64,000 nt of DNA from Smallanthus sonchifolius (GCA_023525975.1 CM042023.1:496001-560000); one strand, 5' to 3'. Numbered from the stretch's first letter, positions 1 to 11,892 are shown. Translations and numbers: made by a program. The notes: generated by a model from the sequence alone, not told the origin.

Positions 1-237
1 AAATCTCCAGGAATTGTATTTTCTGTATTCTGAATATGTCACGATTAGAAAATAGACTTTCCTAGAAGTATACTATAAAAATATTCTTATTGTTAAAGAG
101 TATTAAAATTTCTACCATATTCAGTAGTATGCAGTTTATTAATTTGTATTAGCAGGTAATTATTAGTTTATTATGTAGTTATCCTATGCTCTATATATGT
201 AAATAATCATCATCATAACCGAGCATGGATCATCTCC
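1..237. other. AT-rich sequence, nothing recognised
   Basis: No open frame, terminal repeat or RNA-like fold was recognised here. It lies just beyond the C-terminal end of the hAT remnant that follows. Confidence 0.5.
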
Positions 238-1540
238 CTAACCATGGGACACTCCAATATATTCTTCAATCTCATCATCTTCATCATATAAAACATGTCG
301 TTTTCCTTTATCTCTTCTTGATAGCCCAGACCTGTCATCCCTTGCTACATTTGATGATCTAGTTATACGAATATGCTCATTTGCCCCCGAAGCTCTACCT
401 GCATCACCCCATGCGCAGTTGTCAATAGCGCTCGTAGCGCACGCTATAGCGCGCTACATAGCGTTTCGTTAAGGCACCGCTATTTCCATTTCTCGACCAG
501 ATAGCGACCCAATAGCGTTTTTTCTTTTTTTTTTTAATTTTTTTTAATTTTTTACTTGATTAATATAAATAGGGTTGCTAATAACCCTAATATATGAAGA
601 TTTAGATGATTATTGATTATAATTGCTACAAATCCTACAATAGTTGAATATAAAATATTTCTAAAAATTTCTAGCAGTGTATCGCTAAACGTGAAATAGC
701 GCCCGCTATTTACCGCTATTCGCTACGTAGCGTATAGGTGGCTTGTCGCTATTTACCGCTATTCGCTATTGACAACTATGACCCCATGTCAAATCGTCAC
801 CAATAAACACTAGATCATCATCATCTTCCATTCTTCCCATCAACCACTCGTTGTTTTTGTCAGTGTCTAGCAAAATGATTGGATCTGCGGTTCCCTCACA
901 TCTATGTTCGTATTCCAATCTCTCTTGTGCCAGTTTATTTCTCTTCTTGTGTGAAGGTGTTGGAAAACGCCACAATTCTTGTCACAACTCGTAGCACTAC
1001 AAGTGAGGCTAAGAGTTCGTATAACAAATCGTTGTAAATTAGTAGCCGAAGATCCATATATTGCCCACCACTCCGCTAAGGCGCTAAAAGATTACAAAAT
1101 TTAAAACTTGAGCATATAATAATAACATGTTATAGTAATATCTAAAGTTTTATCATAGAATTCAATTTTCTCATTAAAACTCCTATTACTATTTAATAGT
1201 CATTTTAGCCCTATCCATGGACTTGTAGATGTAAACCATGACTGCCTTTCTTTCAAGGTCAACCAATCTAAGGACACTAACAAGAGGACCCGTTATGCTA
1301 TATTCCATCATTCCTCCAAAATGTTGGTTCAATCGATAAACTCCTCCTTTGACCACTTTCCCACAAAAACTACAAGTAATATTATTCCTATTGGTAGGAT
1401 CTTTGGTTCCATACTTTCTAGCTGTTGGGTGGGTATCACGGCTGACCAACTGTTTCTACTCTCCTCGATCCGTCTGATCATACCAAAAAATGCTGTAGCA
1501 GCAGCTACGGTTGAAGAAAACAGCAACCAGAGCACAGTAG
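238..1540 (-). pseudogene. hAT transposase remnant (BED finger and C-terminal dimerisation region)
   Basis: Read on the minus strand, 1449-1270 encodes a BED-type zinc finger (KDPTNRNNITCSFCGK, then a histidine). 1090-970 encodes the hAT C-terminal region (AEWWAIYGSS, then SLTCSATSCDKN). 970-781 continues in another frame (KKRNKLAQERLEYEH), followed by an acidic tail that ends at a TAG at 240-238. The catalytic middle is missing and at least one frameshift separates the C-terminal pieces. Sequence after the 1549-2225 MITE (about 2234-2335) appears to continue the same element. It is non-functional, broken further by two MITE insertions. Confidence 0.8.
414..780. mobile_element. hAT-type MITE nested in the hAT remnant
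   Basis: Terminal inverted repeats CGCAGTTGTCAATAGCG (414-430) and the complement of CATAGTTGTCAATAGCG (764-780) are flanked by a perfect 8-bp duplication, ACCCCATG, at 406-413 and 781-788. An 8-bp duplication is the hAT signature. The 367-bp body is non-coding and rich in AGCG/CGCT motifs near both ends. Removing the element and one duplication copy rejoins the hAT coding tail. Confidence 0.88.
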
Positions 1541-1548
1541 TAGCAATC

Positions 1549-2225
1549 TAAGCAGTTAATGCGGTAAAATATCGGATATCGGTCAAGGACCGATATTTGA
1601 GATATCGGTTATCGCGGTGAGATATCGGTAACCATAAATTTATATAAAAATTATATATTAATCATCAGATTCAATAGTCATAGACTAGAAACATAAAATT
1701 TATGTACAAATTTTTAAATTTATAAATATAACATTATTTTTATGCTTTTTATGTATAAATTTATAAGTTTGAGGACCAGATATAAACTAATAACAATGTA
1801 GAGGGGTTAAAAGTTGAAAATCCAAACTTAATAAACCCTAAATCCCTCCACCCCGGTCATTATACGCCGTTCCATCTTTCCCCCTCTGCCTCCACGCTCA
1901 CGCACACCAGCTCCAAAATCAGATCGTTTGGGTTCGAAATCGTGGATTGCTGGGTTGATTTCCCACAATGGAGACACAAGTGGTTCGATTATGCTTCGAA
2001 ATAAGGTAAGAATTCGTTCTACTTGCTCGATTTGGTCCAAACCGATAATATCGCTGATATCACCTATATTTAAGACTCATAATTTCGGCGATATATCGGT
2101 GATATCGGCCGATATTATCGAAATCGATATTATTACCGATATTAGAAACCGATATGGTGTTCTATGACCGATAACCGATATATCGGTGATATATCACCGA
2201 TATATCGGCCGAGTTAACTGCATAC
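1549..2225. mobile_element. hAT-type non-autonomous element with ATATCGG-rich arms
   Basis: It is flanked by the 8-bp duplication TAGCAATC at 1541-1548 and 2226-2233. The inner terminal repeats share GCAGTTAA (1552-1559 and inverted at 2214-2221). Both arms are full of ATATCGG/CCGATAT units that can fold on each other. The middle (1840-2010) is unlike the arms: GC-richer, with a short open frame ending at an AAG/GTAAGA splice-donor-like site near 2004. That may be a captured exon, which I do not recognise. Confidence 0.8.
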
Positions 2226-2339
2226 TAGCAATCATGGCCGAATTACCGGCATGAACGGTAACAGCATTGGCAGCTGCCCTACTGGTGGTTGCAATGATCT
2301 GCTGGATCAGCAGCAGTAACGACCTTGCAATGATCTGTT

Positions 2340-2706
2340 CGATTTAGTTAATTGCTGGGCTGACAAAGATGGGATGAAGATCGCTGACGATGATTATCAG
2401 CTGATAATGAATGGCGCAACCAGGAAGTAGAAAAAACGAACAAGCACAAATAGAAAACAATAAAAGAATACGAGAGATTTTACGTGGTTCGGTCTAAATT
2501 GACCTACGTCCACGGCTGCAACTAGTGAGTAATTTAATTATCTGAGGGGTAAGAATTTCAATTACAGAAATATTATATTTAGAGGCTAACAAATTAGGGT
2601 TGCCCTACTTAGGAATCTTGGAGATTAAAGCAAAATTTGTGGCGAAAATAGATTAGGGCCGGCTGATCTTTGCTAATCATCTTAGGGTCGACTGCTAATC
2701 AGCATT
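2340..2706 (-). mobile_element. antisense LTR-like sequence (Copia type)
   Basis: On the minus strand this begins TGTTGAGTAATGC (about 2706) and carries, at 2490-2515, the motif CCGTGGACGTAGGTC followed by GACCGAACCACGTAAAA. The same motif occurs in the LTRs of the elements at 4300-4586 and 19069-19383. I could not fix the far end or a target duplication, so it is best called a solo or partial LTR. Confidence 0.55.
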
Positions 2707-2883
2707 ACTCAACACTGGCGAAGTGGGGGGTGTTTGAACATGAAGCCATTCTGATTTCATCATCAACAAATCAAATTGCAGCAACATGCAAAATCAGATC
2801 AAACAGTTTGAAAATTAGCAAAAGGAATACAACAACAAATGAATAAAATGTTGGGTTCGTAGGCCTTTTGGGGCAGGCACAGG

Positions 2884-3502
2884 AAAGACCAAGATAGAGA
2901 AGTTCGATGGTCAGAATTTTGGATGGTGGAGAATGCAAATCACGGATTTGCTGAAGGATCTGGATTCGGTGTTAGAAGCACCGCCCACACCAATAACACG
3001 AGCATGGTTAGCTCTTGATAAAAAGGCTAAGTCAACGATTAGACTTGCTCTGTCTATGAATGTTGCATACAACATCCTAGAGGAAACGACAGCCTGTGGA
3101 ATGATGTTAGCCCTATCTAACATGTACGAGAAACCTTCGGCTGCTAATAAGGTTTTTCTGATTCGAGAGCTGGTGAATACAAGGATGAGAGAAGGAAGTT
3201 CAGTTACAGAAAACATAAACAAGTTGAATTCGATTTTGTCCAGACTTGCGTCAGTGGGTATCAAATTCGAAGATGAAGTTCAAGCTTTGCTGCTGTTATC
3301 TTCTTTGCCAGAAAGTTGGTCCGGAACTGTTACAACAATTTCCAGTTCAGGGGGTACCAACGGATTTACTTTTGAGGGGATTCGTGATCTTATTCTGAGC
3401 GAGGACGTCAGAAGGAGAAGTTCTGGTGAATCATCAAGTGAATTACTGGATGTTGGTAGAGGAAGAAAGAATAACACAACAGTGAAGAATTGCAGAATCT
3501 GA
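2884..3502 (+). pseudogene. Copia gag polyprotein fragment (UBN2-type)
   Basis: The frame opens in the LTR/gag fusion and reads IEKFDGQNFGWWRMQI, the usual start of Copia gag, then helical gag sequence with NMYEKPSAANKVFLIRELVN and LLSSLPESW. It stops at 3500-3502 just after a basic stretch (VGRGRKNN), so the zinc knuckle is absent. The frame has no ATG at the native gag start because the 5' end is deleted. It overlaps the next frame by a few bases, consistent with a frameshift or small deletion. Confidence 0.82.
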
Positions 3503-4194
3503 AAGAAAGGGATTTTGGGAAGGTAAGACTGGTGAACGATGATGTTCTTGAGGTTACGGGCATGGGTGACATAGATTTGAAGACTTCAACCGGTTCATGG
3601 ACTTTGAAAGATGTCAGATTAATTCCAAGTTTGAAGAAAAGGTTAATTTCTATCGGACAGTTGGATGAACAAGGACACGAAGTTAAGTTTGGGAACGGTC
3701 AATGGAAGGTGGTTAAAGGTAATCTTGTCATGGCTCGAGGAAGAAAGAGGGGTTCGCTTTATATGGTCAGTATACCGTCTGAGGGAGAGGTTATCCCGAT
3801 TCAGAAAGAAAACAAAGTCCGGTTCACAGAATCTCGTGGGCAGAAGAGGGTTTGCTTTGCAAGTAAGCAACCCAGAGTCAAAGTGAATATTCTGGATGAA
3901 CGAGTTCGGAAGGTTACACCAGGTAGAGGGCATCGTGACAGTGGGAGCATAGATCGTGTTTCAGTTACAGCTCCAGTGCTACAGTGGGTTAAGAAGACCA
4001 TCATTCTGACTGGAAAAGTCTCTCCAGTGAATTATTTGCTTATGATGGAGAGTGTGGGTTCTCAGGATGTTTCAGATGCCAGCAGTGTAACGGGTTCGTT
4101 ACAGTGGGAGCAGACAGGGACAGAGAACGAGTCACTGGTTGTGATTGATGAGTTAAAGCTCAAGGGAGCTTCAACGGGCCTTCAGGTTAAATGA
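3490..4194 (+). pseudogene. Copia protease-tail / GAG-pre-integrase-like fragment
   Basis: The 234-residue frame starts with the stretch that normally follows the Copia protease (VTGMGDIDLKTSTGSWTLKD, then SLKKRLISIGQLDEQGHEV). It passes into a less typical tail ending LKLKGASTGLQVK and a stop. The integrase, reverse transcriptase and RNase H regions that should follow are absent. The tail is matched in layout by the element at 19-22 kb, where GGASTGSSSN precedes a stop. Confidence 0.72.
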
Positions 4195-4299
4195 TGAGAA
4201 GGCGGTGGTAACTAGGAGGAGCATGAAGTTTCGTTGACAGATTACAGAAGTACATTTGAGAGAGCAGACGAAAGCATTCAAGGCCTCCGAGTGGGAGAT

Positions 4300-4586
4300 T
4301 GTTGGGTTCGTAGGCCTTTTGGGGCAGGCACAGGTCAAGGGCAGTCGGCCCTAGCCCGGTTGCTAAGCCTAATTTGGTTTGGGCCCTAATTGGGTTTACT
4401 TGGGGATTAAGTTTCCTAACCCTAGTTTAGTCTCTATAAATACAATGCTTTGTACTTGTAATTTGTATCACCTCTAATAAAAGAATATCCTAGTTGCCAC
4501 TCGTGGACGTAGGTCAGTTTAGACCGAACCACGTTAAACCTCGTGTTCATTACTGTTTTCGTGTGTGATCGTCTTTAATCCTAACA
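4300..4586 (+). repeat. 3' LTR of the deleted Copia element
   Basis: The 287-bp LTR begins TGTTGGG and ends CCTAACA. It has a TATA-like CTATAAATAC near 4433 and the shared GTGGACGTAGGTC motif at 4503-4516. It is followed directly by the TAAAA target duplication. Confidence 0.88.
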
Positions 4587-4763
4587 TAAAAGAATACAAC
4601 AGTCGTTAGCATCAATCTTAACCTTGCTTAAATGAAGCCAAACCAAACTTTAATGCATCTTAAAATGATTTAAAGTTGAATAAACAAACATCAGCGACCA
4701 GACTTATTATGTATATAGATAGACATCAGAAATTGAACAGCATATAAACGTGCAGCAGAAAAC

Positions 4764-5195
4764 CAGTGTTGTAAAAATCGCGTCTAGGCGCCGATTAATC
4801 GCTAGGCGCTCCATTAAGGAGGAAATTTGACCTAGTCGGTCCAAAAATCGCTGGGCGGTCCAAATCGGGTCTAGGCGGGCCTAGGCGGCCAGATTCCGGC
4901 GAAAATTCAGGCAAAAACCTGAAATTTTCGGCCAAATTCCGGCAAAAACCGTGGATTTTCCGGCAAAACCTTGGATTTTCCAGCCAAACCCTTCAAATTC
5001 CAGCCAAATATGTGTATAAATATTTAAAAATGAACATTTTTATAAAAAATACATATAAAAATGTGTGTATATATATAAAAAACTGAAAATTACATATAAA
5101 AATTCCAATCCGATTAATCCCGCCTAGGCCCCGATTAATCCCGCCTAGGCCCCACCCCACCGCCCGCCTAGTGCCTAGCGATTTTTACAACACTG
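4764..5195. mobile_element. hAT-type MITE
   Basis: Terminal inverted repeats CAGTGTTGTAAAAATCG (from 4764) and their complement (ending 5195) are flanked by a near-perfect 8-bp duplication: CAGAAAAC at 4756-4763 and CAAAAAAC at 5196-5203. The interior has short GCCTAGGC and TTCCGGC repeats and no coding frame. Confidence 0.85.
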
Positions 5196-5203
5196 CAAAA
5201 AAC

Positions 5204-6232
5204 TGAACAAAAAAAACTAAGCAGGAACAGGAACATGTTACTATCATCTGTGAATAGTGAGTGAACAAAAATCAAACATAGCACAACAGGAACAGGAACA
5301 GGTACTAATGGTCATAATCCCTACTTCTTCCTTATTGTCCAAATTAATAGGTTAATTTGTGAGATCGATGGTCAATTTTGCTCAAATAGTGGTTGATTTC
5401 AGTTTTGTGTAGATCCGATACTGCATTAAGATATGGATATGTAGTTAACAATAATGCTTTTGCTATTTAGGAATTAGGACCAAGTTTATTAAGATTGGAG
5501 ATGGATGTGGATTGAAGTCATTAGACAACTGTGAGGTGGATTGAACAACCACAAATGTTCATAAATTTTTTTCTGGCTTAGGACATGCTTAGGCTACCGT
5601 CTATGTGCTAAGCATCTCTCACGGATTTAATTAGTTAAGACTTTAATCAGCCACCTATGAGTTAAGCATCATCTACCACTGTGTGTCAATTAACCATTTT
5701 AAAGTCTAAACATAGATCAATCAACCTTTCTAAAGATGTGCTTTGTCACTTAAATCATCTCAACTTGAACAGAATTTCCCAATCTTTTCACTAGAAGAGT
5801 AATTGCACAAAAATGATATAGTACCAGTATTTTGAACTCTCGTATGTTTTTACATATTCTGTAAATATTTTTAAATGAAATAAGACGCTGATGGTTTCGC
5901 TTAACCCTCATTTAGGTGACTAAATACTAGGTCTATATGACAGGGCCACAGGGGTAAGTCATGCTATGAGTCGCAGGGCAGACTTTTTTGTCTACAAAAA
6001 AGACAAAATACCTACGATAAGTAAGGCTAGTTGCAAGATAATTAAGCATCAAGATTAACAGTCATGTAGGTAAGTAGTGAAAACCAAACTTACTAAAGTA
6101 ACTATCTTGCCATATTGATATGTGCCTGGTTAGTTATGCTACTGTTAGATAGTTCTCTTGCCTTATGCTCATTTACGATTTATCCTTTCCAAACTTGCAT
6201 TGAATTATTAACTTATTGCTGAAACTCTGCAG
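5204..6232. other. sequence upstream of the first DCP5 exon seen; no gene recognised
   Basis: This ends at a pyrimidine-poor but acceptable splice acceptor (CTCTGCAG, 6225-6232). No sequence encoding the first half of an LSM14 domain was found here or further upstream. It is therefore probably DCP5 intron 1. Confidence 0.5.
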
Positions 6233-9200
6233 TAAGATCGTTTGGAACTGAAGGGAGAAAACAAGATGGCCCACAAGTCATGCCTAGCGACAAGGTTTAT
6301 GAGTACATATTATTCCGTGGAAGTGATATCAAGGTACTTCAATCTGAAGATGTTTGACTTTCATTTCTTTACTTGCCTTTTATGTTTAATAAGTCATATA
6401 TCATGCTCATTGCATGGGATTCTGGTTTCTTCAATAGCTTTCTGTTGTCTGAAATAAGTATTTATAGGGTATTCATCGAACTTTGATCGAATCTTTTGGC
6501 AGTTAGTTTCCCTTTATTGTGACTTGTACATCTTGGAACATGTGATAAAGTCACAAATTGGTCTTGCATTTTGTAATGAACTAAATAATAAGAAATAATT
6601 ATTATAGTAATTAAGTCATAATAATTAATATTAGCAACATCAAGGGATTCTGGTTTCTTTAATAGCTTTCTGTTGTCTGAAATAAATATATATAGGGTAT
6701 TCATCGAACTTTGATTTGGCAGTTAGCTTCCCTTTATTGTGACTTGTACATCTTGGAACATGTGATAAAGTAACAAATTGGTCTTGCATTTTGTAAAGAA
6801 ATAATTATTATTGTAATTAACTCAGAATAATTAATAGTAGCAACTGTCTACCTTGTTTATATTCATTTTCATTTTAGTATCAGTACTGGAACTCACTCCT
6901 CAAGGCCCTCCTTATTATTCACTCGTCTCATCGAAACAAAAATAAAAAAATCAAAGAAGAAAGGAATCTTCACATGCTCTCCCTTGTTGCTTGAGGGTTG
7001 AGGATCTATGTTTATGATCTATTACTCTAATTTACAGCCAAAAGATAATGTTCTTTAGGTGTTATCTTTCTTTTTGGGAAACCCACAAAGCTTAATAATC
7101 AAATTTGAAAAAGAGTGTTTCAAAAGGAGGCAAGGGACTTTTAAGATTTCTGAATGAAAGCTACCATTTGAATTAAATGAAAATAAAACGAGACTGAGAT
7201 TGCTATTGGAATGGTTTCTAGCATAGTAGTCACTATCGAGGAAGATAATATATCTTGAAGTTTTCAATTGAAAGGGATAACTTAGGCATTGAAGTCATTC
7301 TTAGATTGGTTTATTTTGAAAACTGAACTAGAAACTAAACCATTGATGAGAAGTACAAATAACATGATTTCTTTTATTCTCTTACATGTGTTGGCCTACC
7401 CAGCTACATTAATGATTAATGCTGATATTTTGGCTAAGGAAACATCTAATTATGGGGCCTAATATCCTGTTTAGGAGAAATGAAGTAAGAATCGGATACT
7501 TGTTATGTATCATAAACAAGTTGGATAATCCTCAAAAATAACATTTACATACGAGATTGGAATCAAGTGATGTCAAATTGTCAATGTATGCTTTAGTTAA
7601 GGTTAGATTAGGTTTAGATGGCTTATAACTAAAAACATACATTTAATTTATTGTTGCGTATGCATATCTAATGTGATTAGATGAGCAATTTAAATATTAT
7701 TTGTAGGAGATACATATGAGTTGCAAGGAAAATACACATTTTTTGGAGATATGGATTTGGAAATAGAGATTTTGTAAAGAGATTTAGCATTTGTACATGA
7801 TTTTTGTCTCTTCCTTTTTCCATCTCGTTTGAAGGGCGATGTTGCATGTGTTTGTTTTGTATGAGTCTTGATGTTGACTTTAGTTGTCTGTTTGAGAATG
7901 ACTATGCTATTTTTCGAACAATGAATTGAGTAAACAAATCAAATCATACCATGCTTTAACTTTTTTAAATAAATTGATATAATGTTTAATATTTTTTGCT
8001 ATATATTATGACTTCCGGACAATGAAGATGTGACGGTTACTTTCCTATTTTGCAGGATCTTCAGGTGAAATCGTCTCAGCCTGTTCAACCCACACAACCG
8101 ATGAACAGTGATCCTGCCATAATACAGGTAGTTAGGATAAAATCAGTGATATATTTAGTATTTACAACAACTTTTATTGTGTAATAATCTGAACACTTCA
8201 TATCGATGCAGTCTCATTATCCTCGGCCACCACCTACAACATCTTCAACCTTACCCCCTGTTGCTAGTGACTCTTTGTCCACTCCTGGTACCTATAACTC
8301 ACATCTGGGTCAACCTTGGCCAACTTTTCAAGGTGGGTTGCCTTTATATCAACCTGGTGGAAATGTTGGGTCATGGGGCCCATCACCACCTCCTCCAAAT
8401 TCAAATCAAAACACTAGTGGGCTTGCAATGCCCATGTATTGGCCAGGATACTATGCCCCCCCACCAAATGCACTTCAACAATCATTGCCTCGACCACCAC
8501 AAGGGTTAGGAATGCTGCCTGCATTACAGCAACCTATGCACCAATACCCTAGTTTCAATGCTTCCTTGCCAACTGGTCCACCAAATACATCTGCCAGCTC
8601 AGCTACTTTAACATCTAACTCTTTACTAGGATCCACACTGCTTTCTTTGCCAACTGCACCACCAAGCGGCAGTTTGCAACCACAGCCTACTGCTGTTACT
8701 ACTACTGATGTAAATGTCGGCATACCTCCAGTTAAGCCTGATGTGCTTTCTGGTGCAAGGTTTCCTTACACATCCCAGCCACTACCATCTGTTGGTAGTG
8801 GTGGTGCACCGGTGGTCCCTACTGAACCACCCACACCATCGCTTATAACTCCAGGTCAGCTGCTGCAGTCTGTGCCTGGTGGTGTTGTTTCAGCCCATTC
8901 CCCACAACTGCCACTAGCTGTTCAGAACGATTTGGAAGTGGTTCAAGTGTCACCAGCATCTTCATCACCACCGCCCGTGCCTGTTCCGGTGGCAACAGAA
9001 GCTCAGCCGCCGATATTGCCACTGCCGCCTCAAACACAAACTGCTCAAAAGGTATGCATGGCTCTTCACATTTGATCTAATAATCAGTCTATAAGTTGCT
9101 CTTCATTTTTTTCTGTTTGCAATATTGCATATAGATAGAACAATTATGAATTGCTTAAAAATATATATAATCGCTGATGTGTTCTTTAGCCCAATGGTGC

Positions 9201-9955
9201 TACCCACCAGAATCGCCCAAATTACAGTTTCAGAGGGCGTGAAAGAAGCAGAGGATCTGGGGTAACTTTTTTCAAAATCTAATATGCCTTATTTATCATT
9301 TTGTACCGTAACATGACTATTAACTTTTTACTCGTACTATTCAGGGGTCACGACCAGTGATGAAATTTACTGAGGAGTTTGATTTTAATGCAATGAATGA
9401 GAAATTCAACAAGGATGAAGTCTGGGGTACATTGGGAAAAAATAATTCAAAGGAAAAAGGTGACAATGCTACTGATGAGGATGAATATGAAGAGGAAAAT
9501 GTTCCCAACTTGCCCAAAGTTGATGTTAAGGTGACCTATTTGATCATTACCAAGAACAAATAATTTCATTCTATCAAATCTGTATACTAAAATACACCCT
9601 CTACAGCCTGTTTACAGTAAGGACGACTTTTTTGATACGTTATCTAGCAACACATCTGATCGTCAATCAAACTATGGACGAACTAGATTCTCTGAACAGA
9701 TGAAACTAGACACAGAGGTGAGATCTACTAAGATTTTTGTCATTGGTGGTATTTTTTTTTCCTTTTCAGGTATGCTGATGTGTTATGGTGCAGACATTTG
9801 GAGAATTTTCTAGGTACAGAGGGGGTGGGCGTGGGCCTTACCGTGGAGGGCGGTCTCGAGGTGGTGGTTATTATGGAAGAGGAGGTGGATATGGTTATGT
9901 AGGCAGGGGCCGTGGCGGGAGAAATCCAAATCCAAATGCAACCAATGATTATTGA
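6233..9955 (+). CDS. DCP5: DCP5 / LSM14-family decapping-associated protein (5' exon not in window)
   Basis: Seven exons fit one open frame: 6233-6333, 8056-8127, 8212-9051, 9190-9261, 9345-9530, 9607-9717, 9794-9955, all with GT-AG junctions. The first encodes the end of the LSM14 domain (RSFGTEGRKQDGPQV, KVYEYILFRGSDIK). Next come DLQVKSSQPVQP and a 280-residue proline-rich linker. The DFDF region follows (KFTEEFDFNAMNEKFNKDEV), then the FFD box (YSKDDFFDTL), the TFG box (RFSEQMKLDTETFGEF) and a C-terminal RGG tract. Plant DCP5 promotes mRNA decapping and translational repression in P-bodies. About 513 residues are present; Arabidopsis DCP5 is about 610. The first exon seen begins in phase (G|TA of a valine), so an upstream exon with the start codon must lie beyond the transposons or outside the window. 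Confidence 0.95.
6416..6843 (+). repeat. tandem duplication in a DCP5 intron
   Basis: Two adjacent diverged copies (6416-6643 and 6644 to about 6843) both begin GGGATTCTGG. They share TAGCTTTCTGTTGTCTGAAA and CTTGTACATCTTGGAACATG. The second copy has small deletions. The duplication starts 82 bp inside the intron that follows the LSM14-end exon. Confidence 0.85.
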
Positions 9956-10813
9956 AGTGTTGGTGTTTTTATAAATGTTTCAAGTAATGTTTGTTCCAAA
10001 TGGGAATGGGAAGGGTATGGTGGTTTTTTATTCCCTTTTTCTGTTAAAGAGAAATAATGTTTGTTCCCAGCTTCCTTGTGGTATGGTTTTATACTTTTAT
10101 GAGTATTTGTAGACTTGAGGTCTCAACAAGTTTATGATTTGAAGTTCAGTAATATTTTCTTTTTGACTGTTACCAGAGTATCTTTTTTTTCTTTCTAAAT
10201 ATGTTTAAAGTTTTCATTTTGAATTCTAAATTTAAATCGTCTTTTAGTTATTTTCAGTTAAAATGGTGTTTTAACAACTCTTTTGCGGATAAACCGATTT
10301 ATATAGGCTTTGAAAAAGCTGGTGTCTTCAAAGTTCAAACCCCTACTCAACTTTGTTATTTTGTGATCATATCATATCATCGTGAATACAAAAAATAAGT
10401 AAATTTAAATATATCTCCTTCTATGTTAATTTTTTTATATGTTTTCCGTGGGTTTGACCTTTTTTATATTTTATTTATTTTTCTTTTCTGCAAACTATTA
10501 ATAGAGAAGACAAGGAAAGGGTCAGGTGCCAGTTGCCTCCTTCACCATCGTGAATTGTGTATCATAAATTTCCTCACGTAAACTATTCATAAAAATTCAC
10601 TTCATTTCATTATTTTATTTGTTAAACAATATTTTATTTATCTAAAAGAATATATATTTGGGTTGTCAGATGACAATATCGTTACCACCACTTCTAAATG
10701 AATACATACAATTTTGGGATTATATATTTGGAGTTCTACTAAAGTGTTTTTTATTAACTCAACTGTAAAAACCATTCTATCTTTTGCTTAATTATATATC
10801 TAGTTTATATTTT
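9956..10813. other. DCP5 3' UTR and downstream AT-rich spacer
   Basis: The first 150-200 bp after the stop are T-rich with AATAAT-like motifs and probably form the 3' UTR. Nothing further was recognised. Confidence 0.4.
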
Positions 10814-11191
10814 GAGTAACTGTGATTTTCGTCATTCTTGTTTAGTCATTTTTGTCGGTTTTATTCAAAAAATTTATTTTTCTCCTTTTTATCATCGTGG
10901 TTTACAAAACTTGTCATTTTCATCAAACTGATTAACTCGATCTATATTTTAACGTTAAACGAGGGGTATTTGTGTCTTTTAATTTATTTCTTTAAAATAT
11001 ATAAAAATAAATATATTGATGGAGTTAAGTGATTGGACACAATTACCCATCATTTAATGTTAAAATATGGATGAAGTTAAGTGACTGGATAAAAATGACA
11101 GCTTTTGTAAACCACAAAGATTAAAAAAAAAACTTTTTGAATTAAATTGGCAAAAATGTCTAAACCACATGACGAAACTGATAGTTTACTC
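10814..11191. mobile_element. MULE-like MITE with GAGTAA ends
   Basis: The arms GAGTAACTGTGATTTTCGTC and the complement of GAGTAAACTATCAGTTTCGTC are flanked by a 9-bp duplication with one mismatch: TTATATTTT at 10805-10813 and TTATATTTA at 11192-11200. The arms pair over most of their length. It is non-coding and belongs to the family with GAGTAA(A/C) ends described in the findings. Confidence 0.8.
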
Positions 11192-11373
11192 TTATATTTA
11201 TAATTAAAAAACATGTTAAATAATATTCCTTTCCAATATTTGACCGTTTAATATCTTTTGCTTTAGAAAAGAGAGTACCCAAATATTTTTGTTTTGCCAA
11301 AAAACTATCAAAATTTAAAAAAATAGGGCGAGGAGGATTATTTTAGCTATTGTCCCTTACCATTTTAGCACAT

Positions 11374-11892
11374 TGTCATGATCCGTCTAATTTTCAGCTC
11401 GCTGCTTCCTGTTTCTAGAAGCTTCTATGGCATTCAAGAGACATCAAAGGTTGCTGGAACTCTCTTGAAACGATTACAAAATTCTGGTCTCAAAAGGGCT
11501 CCAAGAGATGGCTCTAGATCAGCCTAGATCAACCATGAAAGGACCATATAAATGCTGAATTATTATAGAACTCTCTAAAATCAGTCATAAGATATCATGT
11601 AATGAATTCTCAAGAACAAAAATGATCTAGACTTGTTGTAGTAGTATAAATAGGAGATAGGATAGTCATTTGGAATCACCCAAAGTTCCTTGTACTAAAA
11701 ACACTTTTACTACTTTATAATCAATACAAAACCTCCTTGTGTACTTGCAATCTAACGTTCTTTTGTCGAGTCACATGAATCACAAGTCGGTATCAAGTCT
11801 TCCACTGCAAAACACAACCACATCAGGTCACTAAGGCTTACTTAGAACCAATCTAAGTGTTGCACGAGAGTCTGAAAGATCACTCCGTGACA
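11374..11892 (+). mobile_element. probable solo LTR
   Basis: It begins TGTCATGATCCG and ends CTCCGTGACA. ACAT lies on both sides (11370-11373 and 11893-11896). Inside are a TATA-like TATAAATAGGAG (11644) and a T-rich stretch with AATACAAAAC, as expected for an LTR promoter and polyadenylation region. The short duplication leaves the exact ends uncertain. Confidence 0.55.

Larger units (their letters stand above)
2849..4586 (+). mobile_element. deleted non-autonomous Copia-type LTR retrotransposon
   Basis: A 35-bp stub of the 5' LTR (2849-2883) is fused directly to gag sequence. The complete 3' LTR lies at 4300-4586. A perfect 5-bp duplication, TAAAA, flanks the element at 2844-2848 and 4587-4591. 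Most of the 5' LTR, the primer-binding site, the start of gag, and the integrase and reverse transcriptase regions are missing. A purine-rich tract (GAGTGGGAGAT) precedes the 3' LTR. The tail resembles that of the 19-22 kb element, so the two belong to related families. Confidence 0.88.

Noticed and set aside
8475..9037. Minus-strand open frames across the DCP5 proline-rich exon
   Set aside because: They are antisense to a well-supported exon and lack family features; proline codons (CCN) read as glycine-rich frames on the other strand.
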